Both the position numbers and the translations under genes were made by a program. From the NCBI RefSeq assembly GCF_902141855.1, contig NZ_CABFVH010000042.1:1-50735 (forward strand): a DNA stretch of 50,735 nt, in the 5' to 3' direction. This stretch comes from Methylobacterium dankookense (GTDB lineage Bacteria; Pseudomonadota; Alphaproteobacteria; Rhizobiales; Beijerinckiaceae). The notes under the pieces were generated by a model that saw only the letters and a list, made by a program, of their open reading frames with translations, searched no databases and had not been told where the DNA came from. This document shows, piece by piece, positions 7,446 to 16,136 of the stretch. Positions within the stretch are counted from its first letter, which is position 1; each line of letters opens with the position of its first letter.

Positions 7446-9245
7446 ATGCCCGGCCCGCTCACCCACCGCCCGGCCCGCGCCGCGCTCATCCTCCTCGCCC
7501 TGCTTGCCGCGGCGCCCGCCGCCGCGCAGGCGCCCGCGGTGCTGGAGCGCCCCCCCGCGACCCAGGAGCGCGCGCCCGCGGCCCGGGACCCCGTCCCGAT
7601 CCCCTCCCAGGAGGCGCGGATCCTGCCAGCGCTGGCCCCCCGCGGCATGGTCGCCTCGCAGGAGGCGCGCGCGACGCGGATCGGCATCGAGGTGCTGAAG
7701 CGGGGCGGCAACGCGGTGGACGCGGCGGTGGCGGTGGGCTTCGCGCTGGCCGTGACCCTGCCCCAGGCGGGCAATCTCGGGGGCGGCGGCTTCATGCTCG
7801 TCCACCTCGCCGACCGCAACGAGACGGTGGCGATCGATTATCGCGAGACCGCGCCGCAGGCCGCCACCGCCGACATGTTCCTGAAGGCCGACGGCGAGCC
7901 CGACCGCGACGCCTCGACCAACGGCGGAAAGGCGGTGGGCGTGCCGGGCACCGTGCGGGGCCTCGCGGAGGCGCACCGGCTCTACGGCTCCGGCACACTC
8001 AGCCTCGCCGACCTGATCGCCCCGGCCGAGCGCCTCGCCCGCGAGGGAATCGGCGTCGAGGGGGGCCTGGCCGATTCGCTGCCGCAGGTGGCGGGGCTCC
8101 TCGGCCGCTGGCCCTCGACGCGGGCGGTGTTCTTCAACGGCGAGCGCGTGCGCGGCCGCGGCGAGACCCTGGTCCAGACCGACCTCGCCGACACCCTGCG
8201 GACGATCGCCGAGCGCGGGCCGGACGCCTTCTACAGGGGGCCGGTCGCGGAGCGGATCGCCGCCGCGGTGAAGGCGGCCGGCGGCGTCATGACGCCGGAG
8301 GATCTCGCGGGCTACGCGGTCGAGCTGCGCAAGCCCGTGCGCGGCTCCTATCGCGGCTACGACATCGTCTCGATGCCGCCGCCCTCCTCGGGCGGCATCC
8401 ACCTGATCCAGATCCTCAACATCCTGGAGGGGTTCGATCTCGCCGGGATGGGCGCGGGCTCGGCCGCGGCCCTGCACACCCTCGCCGAGGCGATGAAGCC
8501 CGCCTATGCCGACCGCGCGACCTATCTCGGTGACCCGGACCGGGTGAAGGTGCCGGTGAGGGGTCTGCTCTCGAAGGGCTACGCCGCCAGCCTGCGCGCC
8601 GCCATCGACCCGCAGCGGGCGCGCCCCGCCGACGCGATCCGGGCCGGCGACCCGCTCCCTTACGAATCCGACCAGACCACGCATTTCTCGGTGGTGGACG
8701 CGGCCGGCAACGCGGTGGCCAACACCTACACCCTCAACTTCTCCTACGGGATCGGCCTGATCGCCGAGGGCACGGGCGTGCTCCTCAACAACGAGATGGA
8801 TGACTTCTCGGCCAAGACCGGCGCGCAGAACGCCTACGGGCTGGTCGGCAGCGACGCGAACGCGGTGGCGCCGGGCAAGCGCCCGCTCTCCTCGATGACG
8901 CCGACCTTCGTGTTCAGGGACGGGCGCCTGTTCCTCGTCACCGGCAGCTCCGGCGGCAGCCGCATCATCACCACGGTGCTGCAGGTCATCGTGAACCTGA
9001 TCGACTTCCGCATGAACCTCGCCGAGGCGGTGACCGCCCCGCGCATCCACCACCAGTGGCGCCCGGACGTGCTGCTCGCCGAGGAGGGCCTCTCCCCCGA
9101 CACCCTGGCCCTGCTCAAGGCCCGGGGCCACGCGGTGAAGGTCGGCGCCACCTCGGGCTCGGCCAATTCCGTGATGCGCCTCGACGGCCTGCTCGCCGGC
9201 TCCTCCGACCCGCGCCAGCGCAGCACGCTGGCGGACGGATATTGA
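7446..9245 (+). CDS. ggt: Gamma-glutamyltranspeptidase, periplasmic
   Basis: A 599-residue Ntn-hydrolase precursor. The ATG at 7446 is chosen because it begins a clear signal peptide (MPGPLTHRPARAALILLALLAAAPAAAQA); the open frame extends further upstream without one. The large subunit has GMVASQEARATRIGIEVLKR and the GGNAVDAAVAVGFAL segment. The autoproteolytic site is ESDQ/TTHFSVVD, so cleavage is predicted before Thr411, the catalytic nucleophile of the small subunit. PLSSMTPT and GSSGGS near 480-505 are the gamma-glutamyl and oxyanion loops. It hydrolyses glutathione and gamma-glutamyl compounds outside the cytoplasm, feeding cysteinylglycine and glutamate salvage. No strong ribosome site is seen. 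Confidence 0.93.
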   Translation: MPGPLTHRPARAALILLALLAAAPAAAQAPAVLERPPATQERAPAARDPVPIPSQEARILPALAPRGMVASQEARATRIGIEVLKRGGNAVDAAVAVGFALAVTLPQAGNLGGGGFMLVHLADRNETVAIDYRETAPQAATADMFLKADGEPDRDASTNGGKAVGVPGTVRGLAEAHRLYGSGTLSLADLIAPAERLAREGIGVEGGLADSLPQVAGLLGRWPSTRAVFFNGERVRGRGETLVQTDLADTLRTIAERGPDAFYRGPVAERIAAAVKAAGGVMTPEDLAGYAVELRKPVRGSYRGYDIVSMPPPSSGGIHLIQILNILEGFDLAGMGAGSAAALHTLAEAMKPAYADRATYLGDPDRVKVPVRGLLSKGYAASLRAAIDPQRARPADAIRAGDPLPYESDQTTHFSVVDAAGNAVANTYTLNFSYGIGLIAEGTGVLLNNEMDDFSAKTGAQNAYGLVGSDANAVAPGKRPLSSMTPTFVFRDGRLFLVTGSSGGSRIITTVLQVIVNLIDFRMNLAEAVTAPRIHHQWRPDVLLAEEGLSPDTLALLKARGHAVKVGATSGSANSVMRLDGLLAGSSDPRQRSTLADGY

Positions 9246-9308
9246 GGTCGGACTTGGTCCGCGGAGCGAAGGCGAGCTAAAGGGACCCGCGCGTCCGCAC
9301 GGGTCCCC

Positions 9309-10091
9309 ATGCTCTTCCTCCGCTCCCTCGCCTTCAACCTCGGCTTCTACGCGCTGACCACGATCGTCGCGCTCGGCTGCCTGCCGGCCCTCGTGGCCCG
9401 GCGCCCGGTGCTCGGCGTCGCCCGGCTCTGGGCCCGCGGCGGGATCTGGCTGCTGCGGGTCGCGGCCGGCATCCGGGTGGAGTTCCGCGGCCTGGAGAAC
9501 ATCCCCAAGGGGCCGATCCTCGTCGCGGCGAAGCACCAGTCGGCCCTGGAGACCCTGGCCCTCTGCACGATCTTTCCCGAATTCGCCTACATCCTGAAAC
9601 GGGAGCTGCTCTTCGTCCCCGTCGTCGGCTGGTACTTCGCGCGCGGGGGGATGATCGCGATCGACCGCTCCAAGGGCAGCCGTGCGATGGCCCTGATGAA
9701 CACGGCCGCCGCCGACGCGATCGCGCATGGGCGCCAGATCATCATCTTCCCCGAGGGCACGCGCCGGCCGACCAACGCGCCGCCGGTCTACAAGCAGGGC
9801 CTCTCGCACCTCTACGCGGCGCTCGCCGTGCCCTGCCTGCCGGTGGCGCTCAATACCGGCCTGTTCTGGCCCCGCCGCGGCTTCCTGCGCCGGCCCGGCA
9901 CGGCGGTGATCGAGGTCCTGCCGCCGATCCAGCCGGGAATGGAGCGCGCCGCCTTCCATGCCGAGATGCTGGAGCGGATCGAGACCGCCTCGAACGCCCT
10001 GCTCGATGCCGGACGGGCGGAGCTCGCCGCGAACGGCCATCCGGTGCCCGGCCCGCAGGGCGAGACCCCGGCCGGCACCCCGGCCGCCTGA
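9309..10091 (+). CDS. PlsC-family 1-acylglycerol-3-phosphate acyltransferase
   Basis: A 260-residue inner-membrane acyltransferase. A hydrophobic N-terminus (about residues 3-30) is followed by the acyltransferase blocks: H76-Q-S-x-x-E81, a variant of HX4D in which glutamate replaces aspartate; a KRELLFVPVVGWYFA block; FPEGTR at 147-152; and VPCLPVALNTG. It likely transfers an acyl chain to position 2 of lysophosphatidic acid. The E in place of D occurs in the alphaproteobacterial subgroup, so activity is still expected. It is 63 bases past ggt and may be cotranscribed. A second PlsC domain occurs in the large fusion at 19719-23132. Confidence 0.88.
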   Translation: MLFLRSLAFNLGFYALTTIVALGCLPALVARRPVLGVARLWARGGIWLLRVAAGIRVEFRGLENIPKGPILVAAKHQSALETLALCTIFPEFAYILKRELLFVPVVGWYFARGGMIAIDRSKGSRAMALMNTAAADAIAHGRQIIIFPEGTRRPTNAPPVYKQGLSHLYAALAVPCLPVALNTGLFWPRRGFLRRPGTAVIEVLPPIQPGMERAAFHAEMLERIETASNALLDAGRAELAANGHPVPGPQGETPAGTPAA

Positions 10092-10230
10092 TCCCCGTCG
10101 CGGACGTGCGCTACCGCACGCGGCAGAGTGCCGCCGCGGGCTCGCGCGCGCTTGCGCGCGCCGCGGGGAATCCCATCTCAGGCCTGTGATCCGGCGGCCT
10201 TGACGCCTGTGGAGAACGCAGGGTAGAACA

Positions 10231-10245
10231 GAACAAATGGCGAAC
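10231..10245 (+). promoter_or_regulatory. Candidate LexA (SOS) box over a start codon
   Basis: GAAC-N7-GAAC, the reverse complement of the GTTC-N7-GTTC operator described for alphaproteobacterial LexA, spans the ATG at 10237. Another GAAC lies at 10213-10216. The match is exact to the core but short enough to occur by chance. Confidence 0.4.
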
Positions 10246-10671
10246 AAACGAGCCCTGTCCTGGTCGGCCGCGCTCCGCGACCTGAAGGACGATCGCACAC
10301 GGAGGCAGGACGTGCGGGAAGAACGCCTCAGAACGACGGCCGGCCTGCGCGGCAGCCCAGCCCTCGCGCTCTCGGCCTGGCGGGGCCGCTCGGGCAAGCG
10401 CTACGTGGTGGGCGTGCACGCCATCGAGGAGCAGCCGGACCTCTCCGAGATCGGCGAGGCCGTGGTCATGGCCGTGCGGCGCGACACCGCCGGCATCGCC
10501 CAGCTCGTCTCGGTGGCGAGTTCCGGCGAGAGCCCGCGCGAGCACCTGCAGCGCACCTGGCTCGCCCGGGTCCGGACCTCCGGCGCGACCGAGATGCACG
10601 TCCATCGCCTCGCCGAGAACGAGGCTGCCCGCGCCGCCATCGTCGAGGATTTGTCGGTCGAGGGAGCCTGA
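10237..10671 (+). CDS. Conserved hypothetical protein, 144 residues
   Basis: I do not recognise this family. It is a basic, soluble-looking protein with no signal peptide or membrane segment: an N-terminal Arg/Lys-rich stretch (RALSWSAALRDLKDDRTRR), then an alpha/beta-like core (GKRYVVGVHAI, GEAVVMAVRRD, AQLVSVASSG). Codon use matches its neighbours, and third positions are GC-rich, which supports coding. A possible SOS box overlaps its start. It sits between the PlsC gene and the DUF2125 gene on the same strand. Possible roles in DNA damage response are inference from the box alone. Confidence 0.65.
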   Translation: MANKRALSWSAALRDLKDDRTRRQDVREERLRTTAGLRGSPALALSAWRGRSGKRYVVGVHAIEEQPDLSEIGEAVVMAVRRDTAGIAQLVSVASSGESPREHLQRTWLARVRTSGATEMHVHRLAENEAARAAIVEDLSVEGA

Positions 10672-10784
10672 ACCGGCCGGTACCCCGCGCACATCGCCGT
10701 CCCTTGCCGCCCCTTGCATCGTCCCGCGCATTGCGGGAGGGGGAACGGGCCGGCCCCGTGCCGGCGGCGACGAGGCGAGGATTC

Positions 10785-11900
10785 ATGGCGCAGAACGGCG
10801 CGAACCCGGCCGGCGGCCTCTCCGAGGCCCCGCCTCCCGCAAGCCGGCGGCGCGGCCGCCTCGGCCTGTTCCTGCCCTTCATCCTGCTGGGCCTCGTCGT
10901 CGCGCTCTGGTCGGCCGGCTGGTTCTACGTCCGCGACCGGGCGGGCCGCGAGATCGACGGCTGGCTCGCCCGCGAGGCCGCCGCGGGCCGGGCCTGGACC
11001 TGCGCCGACCGCTCGATCACCGGCTACCCCTTCCGGCTGGAGCTGCGCTGCGGCTCGCTGGCGCTGGCCCGCTCGGATGGCGGCTTCACCCTCGGGCCGC
11101 TCACGGCGGTCGTCCAGATCTACCAGCCGCGCCACGCCCTGTTCGAGGCGGCGGGCCCGTTCCAGGTCCGCCAGGGCGACCTGACCGGCGAGGCCCGCTG
11201 GACCGCCCTGCGCGGCAGCTTCCACGGCACGGCGGACGGCTTCCTGCGCGCTTCGCTGGCGGTCGACGGGCCGCAGATCGACGTGGCCGGGGCCGTGCCG
11301 GAGCCCGTCTCGGTCGCGGCCCAGCATCTGGAACTGCATGCCCGCCCGACGCCCGGCCGCTTCGACAGCGACGGGGCGGTCGATATCAGCCTGCGCCTCA
11401 CCCAGGCGCTCGCGCCGATCGCCGACGCGCTCGTCGGTAACCGCGACCCGGCCGACCTCGCCCTCGACGCGACCCTGACCCGGGCGACCGTGCTGCGCAC
11501 CGGCACCGTGGCGCGGGAGCTGGAGAAATGGCGTCAGGCCGAGGGCAGCCTCGACATCGCGGGCCTGTCGCTGGTGAAGGGCGCGAACCGCGTCCAGGCC
11601 AAGGGCAGCCTCGACATCGACGAGGCCCACCGCCCGGCCGGGCAGATCGACCTGCGCGCCGCGGGCGTCGAGGGGCTGGTCGCCGGCCTCGTCGGCCAGC
11701 GCTACGGCGCCGATCGCGGCGCCCTCGTCGGCAACCTGATCGGCGGCCTCCTCGGCAGCCTCGCCAAGCCGCGCGGGGCCGAGGCTGCGGTCCCGGGCGA
11801 GGCGCCGCTGAAGCCGCTGCCCCCCTTGCGCCTCGTGGACGGGCGCCTCCTGTTCGGCCCCTTCCAGATCCCGAACGTGCGCCTGCCCGCCCTCTACTGA
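10785..11900 (+). CDS. DUF2125-domain membrane-anchored periplasmic protein
   Basis: A 371-residue protein starting at the ATG at 10785 with GAGGCGAGG upstream. A single TM helix (about 25-47) anchors it, followed by a large periplasmic domain whose opening C-x-x-R-SITGYPFRLELRC (about 80-98) is the characteristic DUF2125 segment. The repeating beta-rich pattern resembles AsmA-like bridge proteins, but no function is established. An open frame extends upstream without supporting ribosome sites. Confidence 0.8.
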   Translation: MAQNGANPAGGLSEAPPPASRRRGRLGLFLPFILLGLVVALWSAGWFYVRDRAGREIDGWLAREAAAGRAWTCADRSITGYPFRLELRCGSLALARSDGGFTLGPLTAVVQIYQPRHALFEAAGPFQVRQGDLTGEARWTALRGSFHGTADGFLRASLAVDGPQIDVAGAVPEPVSVAAQHLELHARPTPGRFDSDGAVDISLRLTQALAPIADALVGNRDPADLALDATLTRATVLRTGTVARELEKWRQAEGSLDIAGLSLVKGANRVQAKGSLDIDEAHRPAGQIDLRAAGVEGLVAGLVGQRYGADRGALVGNLIGGLLGSLAKPRGAEAAVPGEAPLKPLPPLRLVDGRLLFGPFQIPNVRLPALY

Positions 11901-11909
11901 ATCCGGGTT

Positions 11910-12013
11910 TCGAAAGGGGTCACCCCTTTCGCGGGTCCAGGGCGGAGCCCTGGAAATGCCCGTCAGGGCTTCGCCCCGACACCCCACCGAAGGGACTTGT
12001 CCCTTCGGAATCC
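11910..12013. repeat. Array of four consecutive palindromes
   Basis: Four perfect or near-perfect hairpins follow one another: CGAAAGGGGT-c-ACCCCTTTCG; CCAGGGC-gg-AGCCCTGG; GTCAGGGC-tt-GCCCCGAC; and CCGAAGGGAC-tt-GTCCCTTCGG. They lie between convergent DUF2125 and threonine aldolase genes and encode the last 25 or so residues of the aldolase frame. This looks like an intergenic repeat rather than ancestral coding sequence. Confidence 0.75.
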
Positions 12014-13053
12014 CTGGTCCTTGCGAAGGCGTCGGCCTGCGCGCGGATCACCGCGACGGCGCGGGCGATGCCGGCACAGTCCACGTCGAGATGGGTGGTG
12101 GCGCGGATCTGCTCGCCGATCGCCCGTATGCGCACCCCGTGCGCGAGGCAGGCCTCCGCGAAGACGGCGGCCGGCACGTCGAGCCCGGCCACCGAGAAGC
12201 TGAGGATGTTCGACTGCCCCGCCTCCGGCTCGAAGGCGAGGCCCGGCGCGCCTTCGAGCCCCTCGCGCAGGCGGCGGGCATTGGCGTTGTCCTCGGCGAG
12301 CTGGTCGAGATGGTGGTCGAGGGCGTAGAGCCCGGCCGCCGCCAGCACGCCGCTCTGGCGCATGGCCCCGCCGAGCCGGTACTTCCAGCGCCACGCCTCG
12401 GTGACGAAGGCCTTCGTCCCGCACAGGACGGCGCCGACCGGGCAGCCGAGCCCCTTGCTGAGATCGATCCAGGCGCTGTCGAACCCCTCCGCATAGGCGC
12501 GCGCCGGGATGCCGGTGGCGGCGACCGCGTTGAGGAGCCGCGCCCCGTCGATATGCGCCTTGAGGCCCCGGTCCCGCGCGATGTCGCGGATCGCGCGCAT
12601 GGTCCCGAGATCCCAGATCGAGCCGCCGGAGAAGCTCGTGGTCTGCTCGATGGAGATCAGGGCCGAGCGCGGCGCCGTGCGCTGGGGCGTGCGGATCGCC
12701 GCCTCCGCCTGCTCCGGCGTGTAGAGCCCGTTGCGCGTCGGCAGGGGCCGGACCGAGACGCCGCCGATCGCCGCCGCGCCCGCGGCCTCGGTGTTGTAGA
12801 TGTGGGACTGGTCGTCGACGATGATCTCGTCCCCCGCCCGGGTCTGGACCAGGATCGCGGCGAGGTTGCACATCGTGCCCGAGGGCATGAACACGGCGTC
12901 CTCCATGCCGAGGAGGTCGGCCACGCGCGCGCAGAGCGCGTTGGTGGTCGGGTCCGAGCCCGATTGCTCGTCGCCGACCTCGGCCCGGGCCATGGCCTCG
13001 CGCATGCCGGGCGTCGGACGGGTCTGGGTATCGCTGAACAGATCGACGGTCAC
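11920..13053 (-). CDS. ltaE: Low-specificity L-threonine aldolase
   Basis: A PLP fold-type I aldolase that splits threonine or allo-threonine to glycine and acetaldehyde. Reading from the GTG at 13053 (MTVDLFSDTQTRPT, with GAGAG eight bases upstream) gives 377 residues; GTG at 13059 is an alternative. Family blocks are present: FSDTQTRPTPGMR, MPSGTMCNLAAI, DDQSHIYNTEAAG, HIDGARLLNA and the PLP lysine in DLSKGLGCPVGAVL. The usual family length is about 345; the extra C-terminal tail (SEGTSPFGGVSGRSPDGHFQ and beyond) is encoded by a palindromic repeat array, implying loss of the original stop. It is divergent from the FAD/Fe-S dehydrogenase with a 97-base gap. Confidence 0.9.
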   Translation of the reverse strand: MTVDLFSDTQTRPTPGMREAMARAEVGDEQSGSDPTTNALCARVADLLGMEDAVFMPSGTMCNLAAILVQTRAGDEIIVDDQSHIYNTEAAGAAAIGGVSVRPLPTRNGLYTPEQAEAAIRTPQRTAPRSALISIEQTTSFSGGSIWDLGTMRAIRDIARDRGLKAHIDGARLLNAVAATGIPARAYAEGFDSAWIDLSKGLGCPVGAVLCGTKAFVTEAWRWKYRLGGAMRQSGVLAAAGLYALDHHLDQLAEDNANARRLREGLEGAPGLAFEPEAGQSNILSFSVAGLDVPAAVFAEACLAHGVRIRAIGEQIRATTHLDVDCAGIARAVAVIRAQADAFARTRDSEGTSPFGGVSGRSPDGHFQGSALDPRKG

Positions 13054-13150
13054 GGTCACTCTCTCGCGGCATGCGGCAACGGCGCCGGGCAGACCGCGCC
13101 CGGCGCAGGTCTTATAGAACACGCTCCTGGCCCAGATCGAAGGCGAGACC

Positions 13151-16087
13151 ATGGGAGCAAGCGCCCGGCCGACGAACGGCCCCTCGGCTGAGGCCGCGGA
13201 ACTGGAACGGCGCCTCGCCGGGGCGGTGCGGGGCACGGTGCGCTTCGATGCCTTCAGCCGCGGGCGCTACAGCACCGACGCCTCGATCTACCAGATCATG
13301 CCGACCGGAATCGTCCTGCCGCAGGATGCCGAGGACGTGGCCGCCTGCCTGGCGATCGCGGGCGAGCAGGGCGTGCCGGTCGTCATGCGGGGCGGGGGCA
13401 CCTCGCAGAACGGGCAGCCGATCGGCGCGGGGCTGATCCTCGACTGCTCGCGCCACTTCAACCGGATCCGCGCCTACGATCCGGAGGCCGGCACCGTCAC
13501 GGTCGAGCCCGGTATCGTGCTGGAGCGGCTGAACGCCCGGGTGAAGGCGGATGGCTGGTTCTTCCCCGTCGAGCCCTCCACCGCGAGCCGCTGCACCATC
13601 GGCGGCATGGCCGGCAACAATTCCTGCGGCGCCCGCTCCCTGCGCTTCGGCAAGATGAGCGACAACGTGCTCGGCCTCGAGGCGCTCTTCCACGACGGCG
13701 AGCCCTTCGGCTTCGGCCTCACCGGCAACGATGCGGAGGGCGTCACCGGCTCGGGCCGGGCCGCCGACCTCGCGCGGCGCATGCTGGCCCTGGCCGGCGC
13801 CCACCGCGAGGAGATCGAGCGGGTCTATCCGAAGGTGCAGCGCCGGGTCGGCGGCTACAACCTCGACAGCCTGATCGAGCCGCGCCCGAACCTCGCCCAT
13901 CTCCTCGTCGGCTCGGAGGGGACGCTCGCCGCCACCACGGCGGTGACGCTGAAGCTCTCGCGGCTGCCGGCGCACCGGGTGATGGGCGTGTGCCACTTTC
14001 CCTCCTTCCGGGCCGCGATGGAGACGACGCAGGCCATCGTCGACCTCGCGCCGGTGGCGGTCGAGCTCGTGGACAACAACGTGCTGGTGCTGGGGGCCGA
14101 CATCCCGCTGTTCCGCACGACGCTCGCCGACATCACCAGGGGCCGGCCGAACTGCCTGCTGCTGACGGAGTTCGCAGGCGACGACCTCGGCGCCTTGAGG
14201 CGGGACCTCAGGCGCCTCGAAGCCTGCATGGGCGATCACGGCTTCCCGGACGCGGTGGTCGAGGTGGTCGAGCCGGCCCGGCAGCGCACCGTCTGGGAGG
14301 TCCGCGAGGCCTGCCTGAACATCATGATGTCGATGAAGGGCGACGCGAAGCCGGTCTCCTTCATCGAGGATTGCGCGGTGCCGCTGGAGCACCTCGCCGA
14401 CTATACGGATGCCGTCACCGAGGTGTTCGCCAAGCACGGCACCCGCGGCACCTGGTACGCCCACGCCTCGGTCGGCTGCCTGCACGTGCGGCCGATCCTC
14501 GACATGAAGCAGGGCGGCGACGTCGCCCGGATGCGCGCCATCGCCGAGGAGACCGCCGAGCTGGTGCGCCGCTATCACGGCTCCTATTCCGGGGAGCACG
14601 GCGACGGGATCTCGCGCTCGGAATTCGTGGAGCCGCTGTTCGGCGCGCGCCTGACCCGGGCCTTCGAGACGGTGAAGGACGGGTTCGACCCGGAGAACCG
14701 CCTCAACCCCGGCAAGATCGTCCGCGCGCCGAAGTTCGACGACCGCGCCCTGTTCCGGTTCAAGCCGGATTACCGCGTCGAGGCGCCGGCCAAGCCCGTC
14801 CTCGACTGGTCGGACTGGGGCGGGTTCGGCCCGGCGGTCGAGATGTGCAACAACAACGGCACCTGCCGGAAGCTCGCGGGCGGGGCCATGTGCCCCTCCT
14901 ACCGGGCGACGGGCGAGGAGCAGCACCTCACGCGCGGGCGCGCCAACACCCTGCGGCTCGCCATCTCCGGCCAGCTCGGGCCGGACGCCTTCACCAGCCC
15001 CGAGCTGAAGCGGACGCTCGACCTCTGCGTCTCCTGCAAGGCCTGCCGCCGGGAATGCCCCACCGGCGTCGACATGGCCCGGATGAAGATCGAGTTCCTG
15101 CACCATTACCATGCCCGCCACGGCCTGCCCCTGCGGGAGCGGCTGGTGGCCGAGCTGCCGCGCTATGCGGGCGTGGCGGGCAGGCTCGCGCCCCTCCTCA
15201 ACCTGCGCGACCGCCTGCCGGGCCTGGCCCGGCTCTCCGAGCAGATGGCCGGCCTCTCCGCCCGCCGCTCCCTGCCGCGCTGGGGCCGGCCCTGGCGGGA
15301 GGACGGCGAGTTCGCCCACCCGCAGGACGTCAGCGGCGATTTCCGCGACATCGTCCTGTTCGGCGACACCTTCAACCGCGCCTTCGAGCGCGAGAACCTG
15401 GAGGCCGCCGAGCGGGTGCTGCGCGCCGCGGGCTACCGCCTGCACCGCGTCGGCCCCGCGACGGGACGCCGCCCGCTCTGCTGCGGCCGGACCTATCTCG
15501 CCTCCGGCCAGACCGACCGGGCCCGGGCCGAGGCGCGGCGGACCCTCGACGCGCTGCTGCCCTATGCGCAGGCCGGGGCGCGCATCGTCGGGCTCGAGCC
15601 CTCCTGCCTATTCACCTTCCGCGACGAGTTCCTGGCGCTCCTGCCCGGCGCCGAGACCCGGGCGCTCGCCGGGCAGGCCGTGCTGTTCGAGGAGCTGCTC
15701 GCCGCCGACCTCGCGGCGGGCCGGATCGACCTGAACCTCGCCCACCAGGGCGGCCGGGTCGCGCATCTGCACGGGCATTGCCACCAGAAGTCGTTCGGGG
15801 CGTTCGGGCCGGTGGAGACCGTGCTGCGCCGGGTGCCGGGCCTCGACGTCCGCGTGATCGAGTCGAGCTGCTGCGGCATGGCCGGCGCCTTCGGCTACCG
15901 GGCCGACACGATCGACGTGTCCTTCGCGATGGCCGAACTGTCCCTGTTCCCGGCCCTGCGCCAGGCGGGCCCGGACGACTTGGTGGTGGCCGACGGCACG
16001 AGCTGCCGCCACCAGATCCACGACGGCCTCGGCCGGCAGGCGGAGCATGTCGCCCGCGTGCTCGACCGAGCCCTCATCGGATCCTGA
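13151..16087 (+). CDS. FAD- and Fe-S-dependent D-2-hydroxyacid dehydrogenase (GlcD-GlcF fusion, YdiJ-like)
   Basis: A 978-residue fusion of two normally separate subunits. Residues 1-560 are a VAO-type FAD domain (VVMRGGGTSQNGQ, PSTASRCTIGGMAGNNSCG, and a histidine-rich GSYSGEHGDGISRSE near 480). After it comes the Fe-S/CCG module: CNNNGTC...MCPSY (about 566-582), CVSCKACRRECP (about 626-637), a CCG segment LCCGRTYL near 777, HGHCHQKSFG near 875 and a second CCG, CCGMAGAFGY, near 908. Related proteins oxidise D-lactate, glycolate or D-2-hydroxyglutarate and pass electrons to the quinone pool. AAGGCGAG precedes the ATG. The exact substrate is not deducible. Confidence 0.88.
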   Translation: MGASARPTNGPSAEAAELERRLAGAVRGTVRFDAFSRGRYSTDASIYQIMPTGIVLPQDAEDVAACLAIAGEQGVPVVMRGGGTSQNGQPIGAGLILDCSRHFNRIRAYDPEAGTVTVEPGIVLERLNARVKADGWFFPVEPSTASRCTIGGMAGNNSCGARSLRFGKMSDNVLGLEALFHDGEPFGFGLTGNDAEGVTGSGRAADLARRMLALAGAHREEIERVYPKVQRRVGGYNLDSLIEPRPNLAHLLVGSEGTLAATTAVTLKLSRLPAHRVMGVCHFPSFRAAMETTQAIVDLAPVAVELVDNNVLVLGADIPLFRTTLADITRGRPNCLLLTEFAGDDLGALRRDLRRLEACMGDHGFPDAVVEVVEPARQRTVWEVREACLNIMMSMKGDAKPVSFIEDCAVPLEHLADYTDAVTEVFAKHGTRGTWYAHASVGCLHVRPILDMKQGGDVARMRAIAEETAELVRRYHGSYSGEHGDGISRSEFVEPLFGARLTRAFETVKDGFDPENRLNPGKIVRAPKFDDRALFRFKPDYRVEAPAKPVLDWSDWGGFGPAVEMCNNNGTCRKLAGGAMCPSYRATGEEQHLTRGRANTLRLAISGQLGPDAFTSPELKRTLDLCVSCKACRRECPTGVDMARMKIEFLHHYHARHGLPLRERLVAELPRYAGVAGRLAPLLNLRDRLPGLARLSEQMAGLSARRSLPRWGRPWREDGEFAHPQDVSGDFRDIVLFGDTFNRAFERENLEAAERVLRAAGYRLHRVGPATGRRPLCCGRTYLASGQTDRARAEARRTLDALLPYAQAGARIVGLEPSCLFTFRDEFLALLPGAETRALAGQAVLFEELLAADLAAGRIDLNLAHQGGRVAHLHGHCHQKSFGAFGPVETVLRRVPGLDVRVIESSCCGMAGAFGYRADTIDVSFAMAELSLFPALRQAGPDDLVVADGTSCRHQIHDGLGRQAEHVARVLDRALIGS

Positions 16088-16100
16088 GGGCGGCCCGATG

Positions 16101-16130
16101 CTCTCCCCCCTTTTGAGGGAGGAGGGAGAG
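16101..16130. terminator. Hairpin between convergent genes
   Basis: CTCTCCCCCC, a short T-rich loop and GGGAGGAGGGAGAG pair imperfectly in the 49-base gap between the convergent dehydrogenase and transaminase genes. It likely ends transcription from both sides, though it lacks a long T-run. Confidence 0.45.
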
Positions 16131-16136
16131 TGCCCC

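Noticed and set aside
6828..10397. 1,189-codon minus-strand frame across ggt and plsC
   Set aside because: Covers two strongly supported plus-strand genes and non-coding gaps, with no domain.
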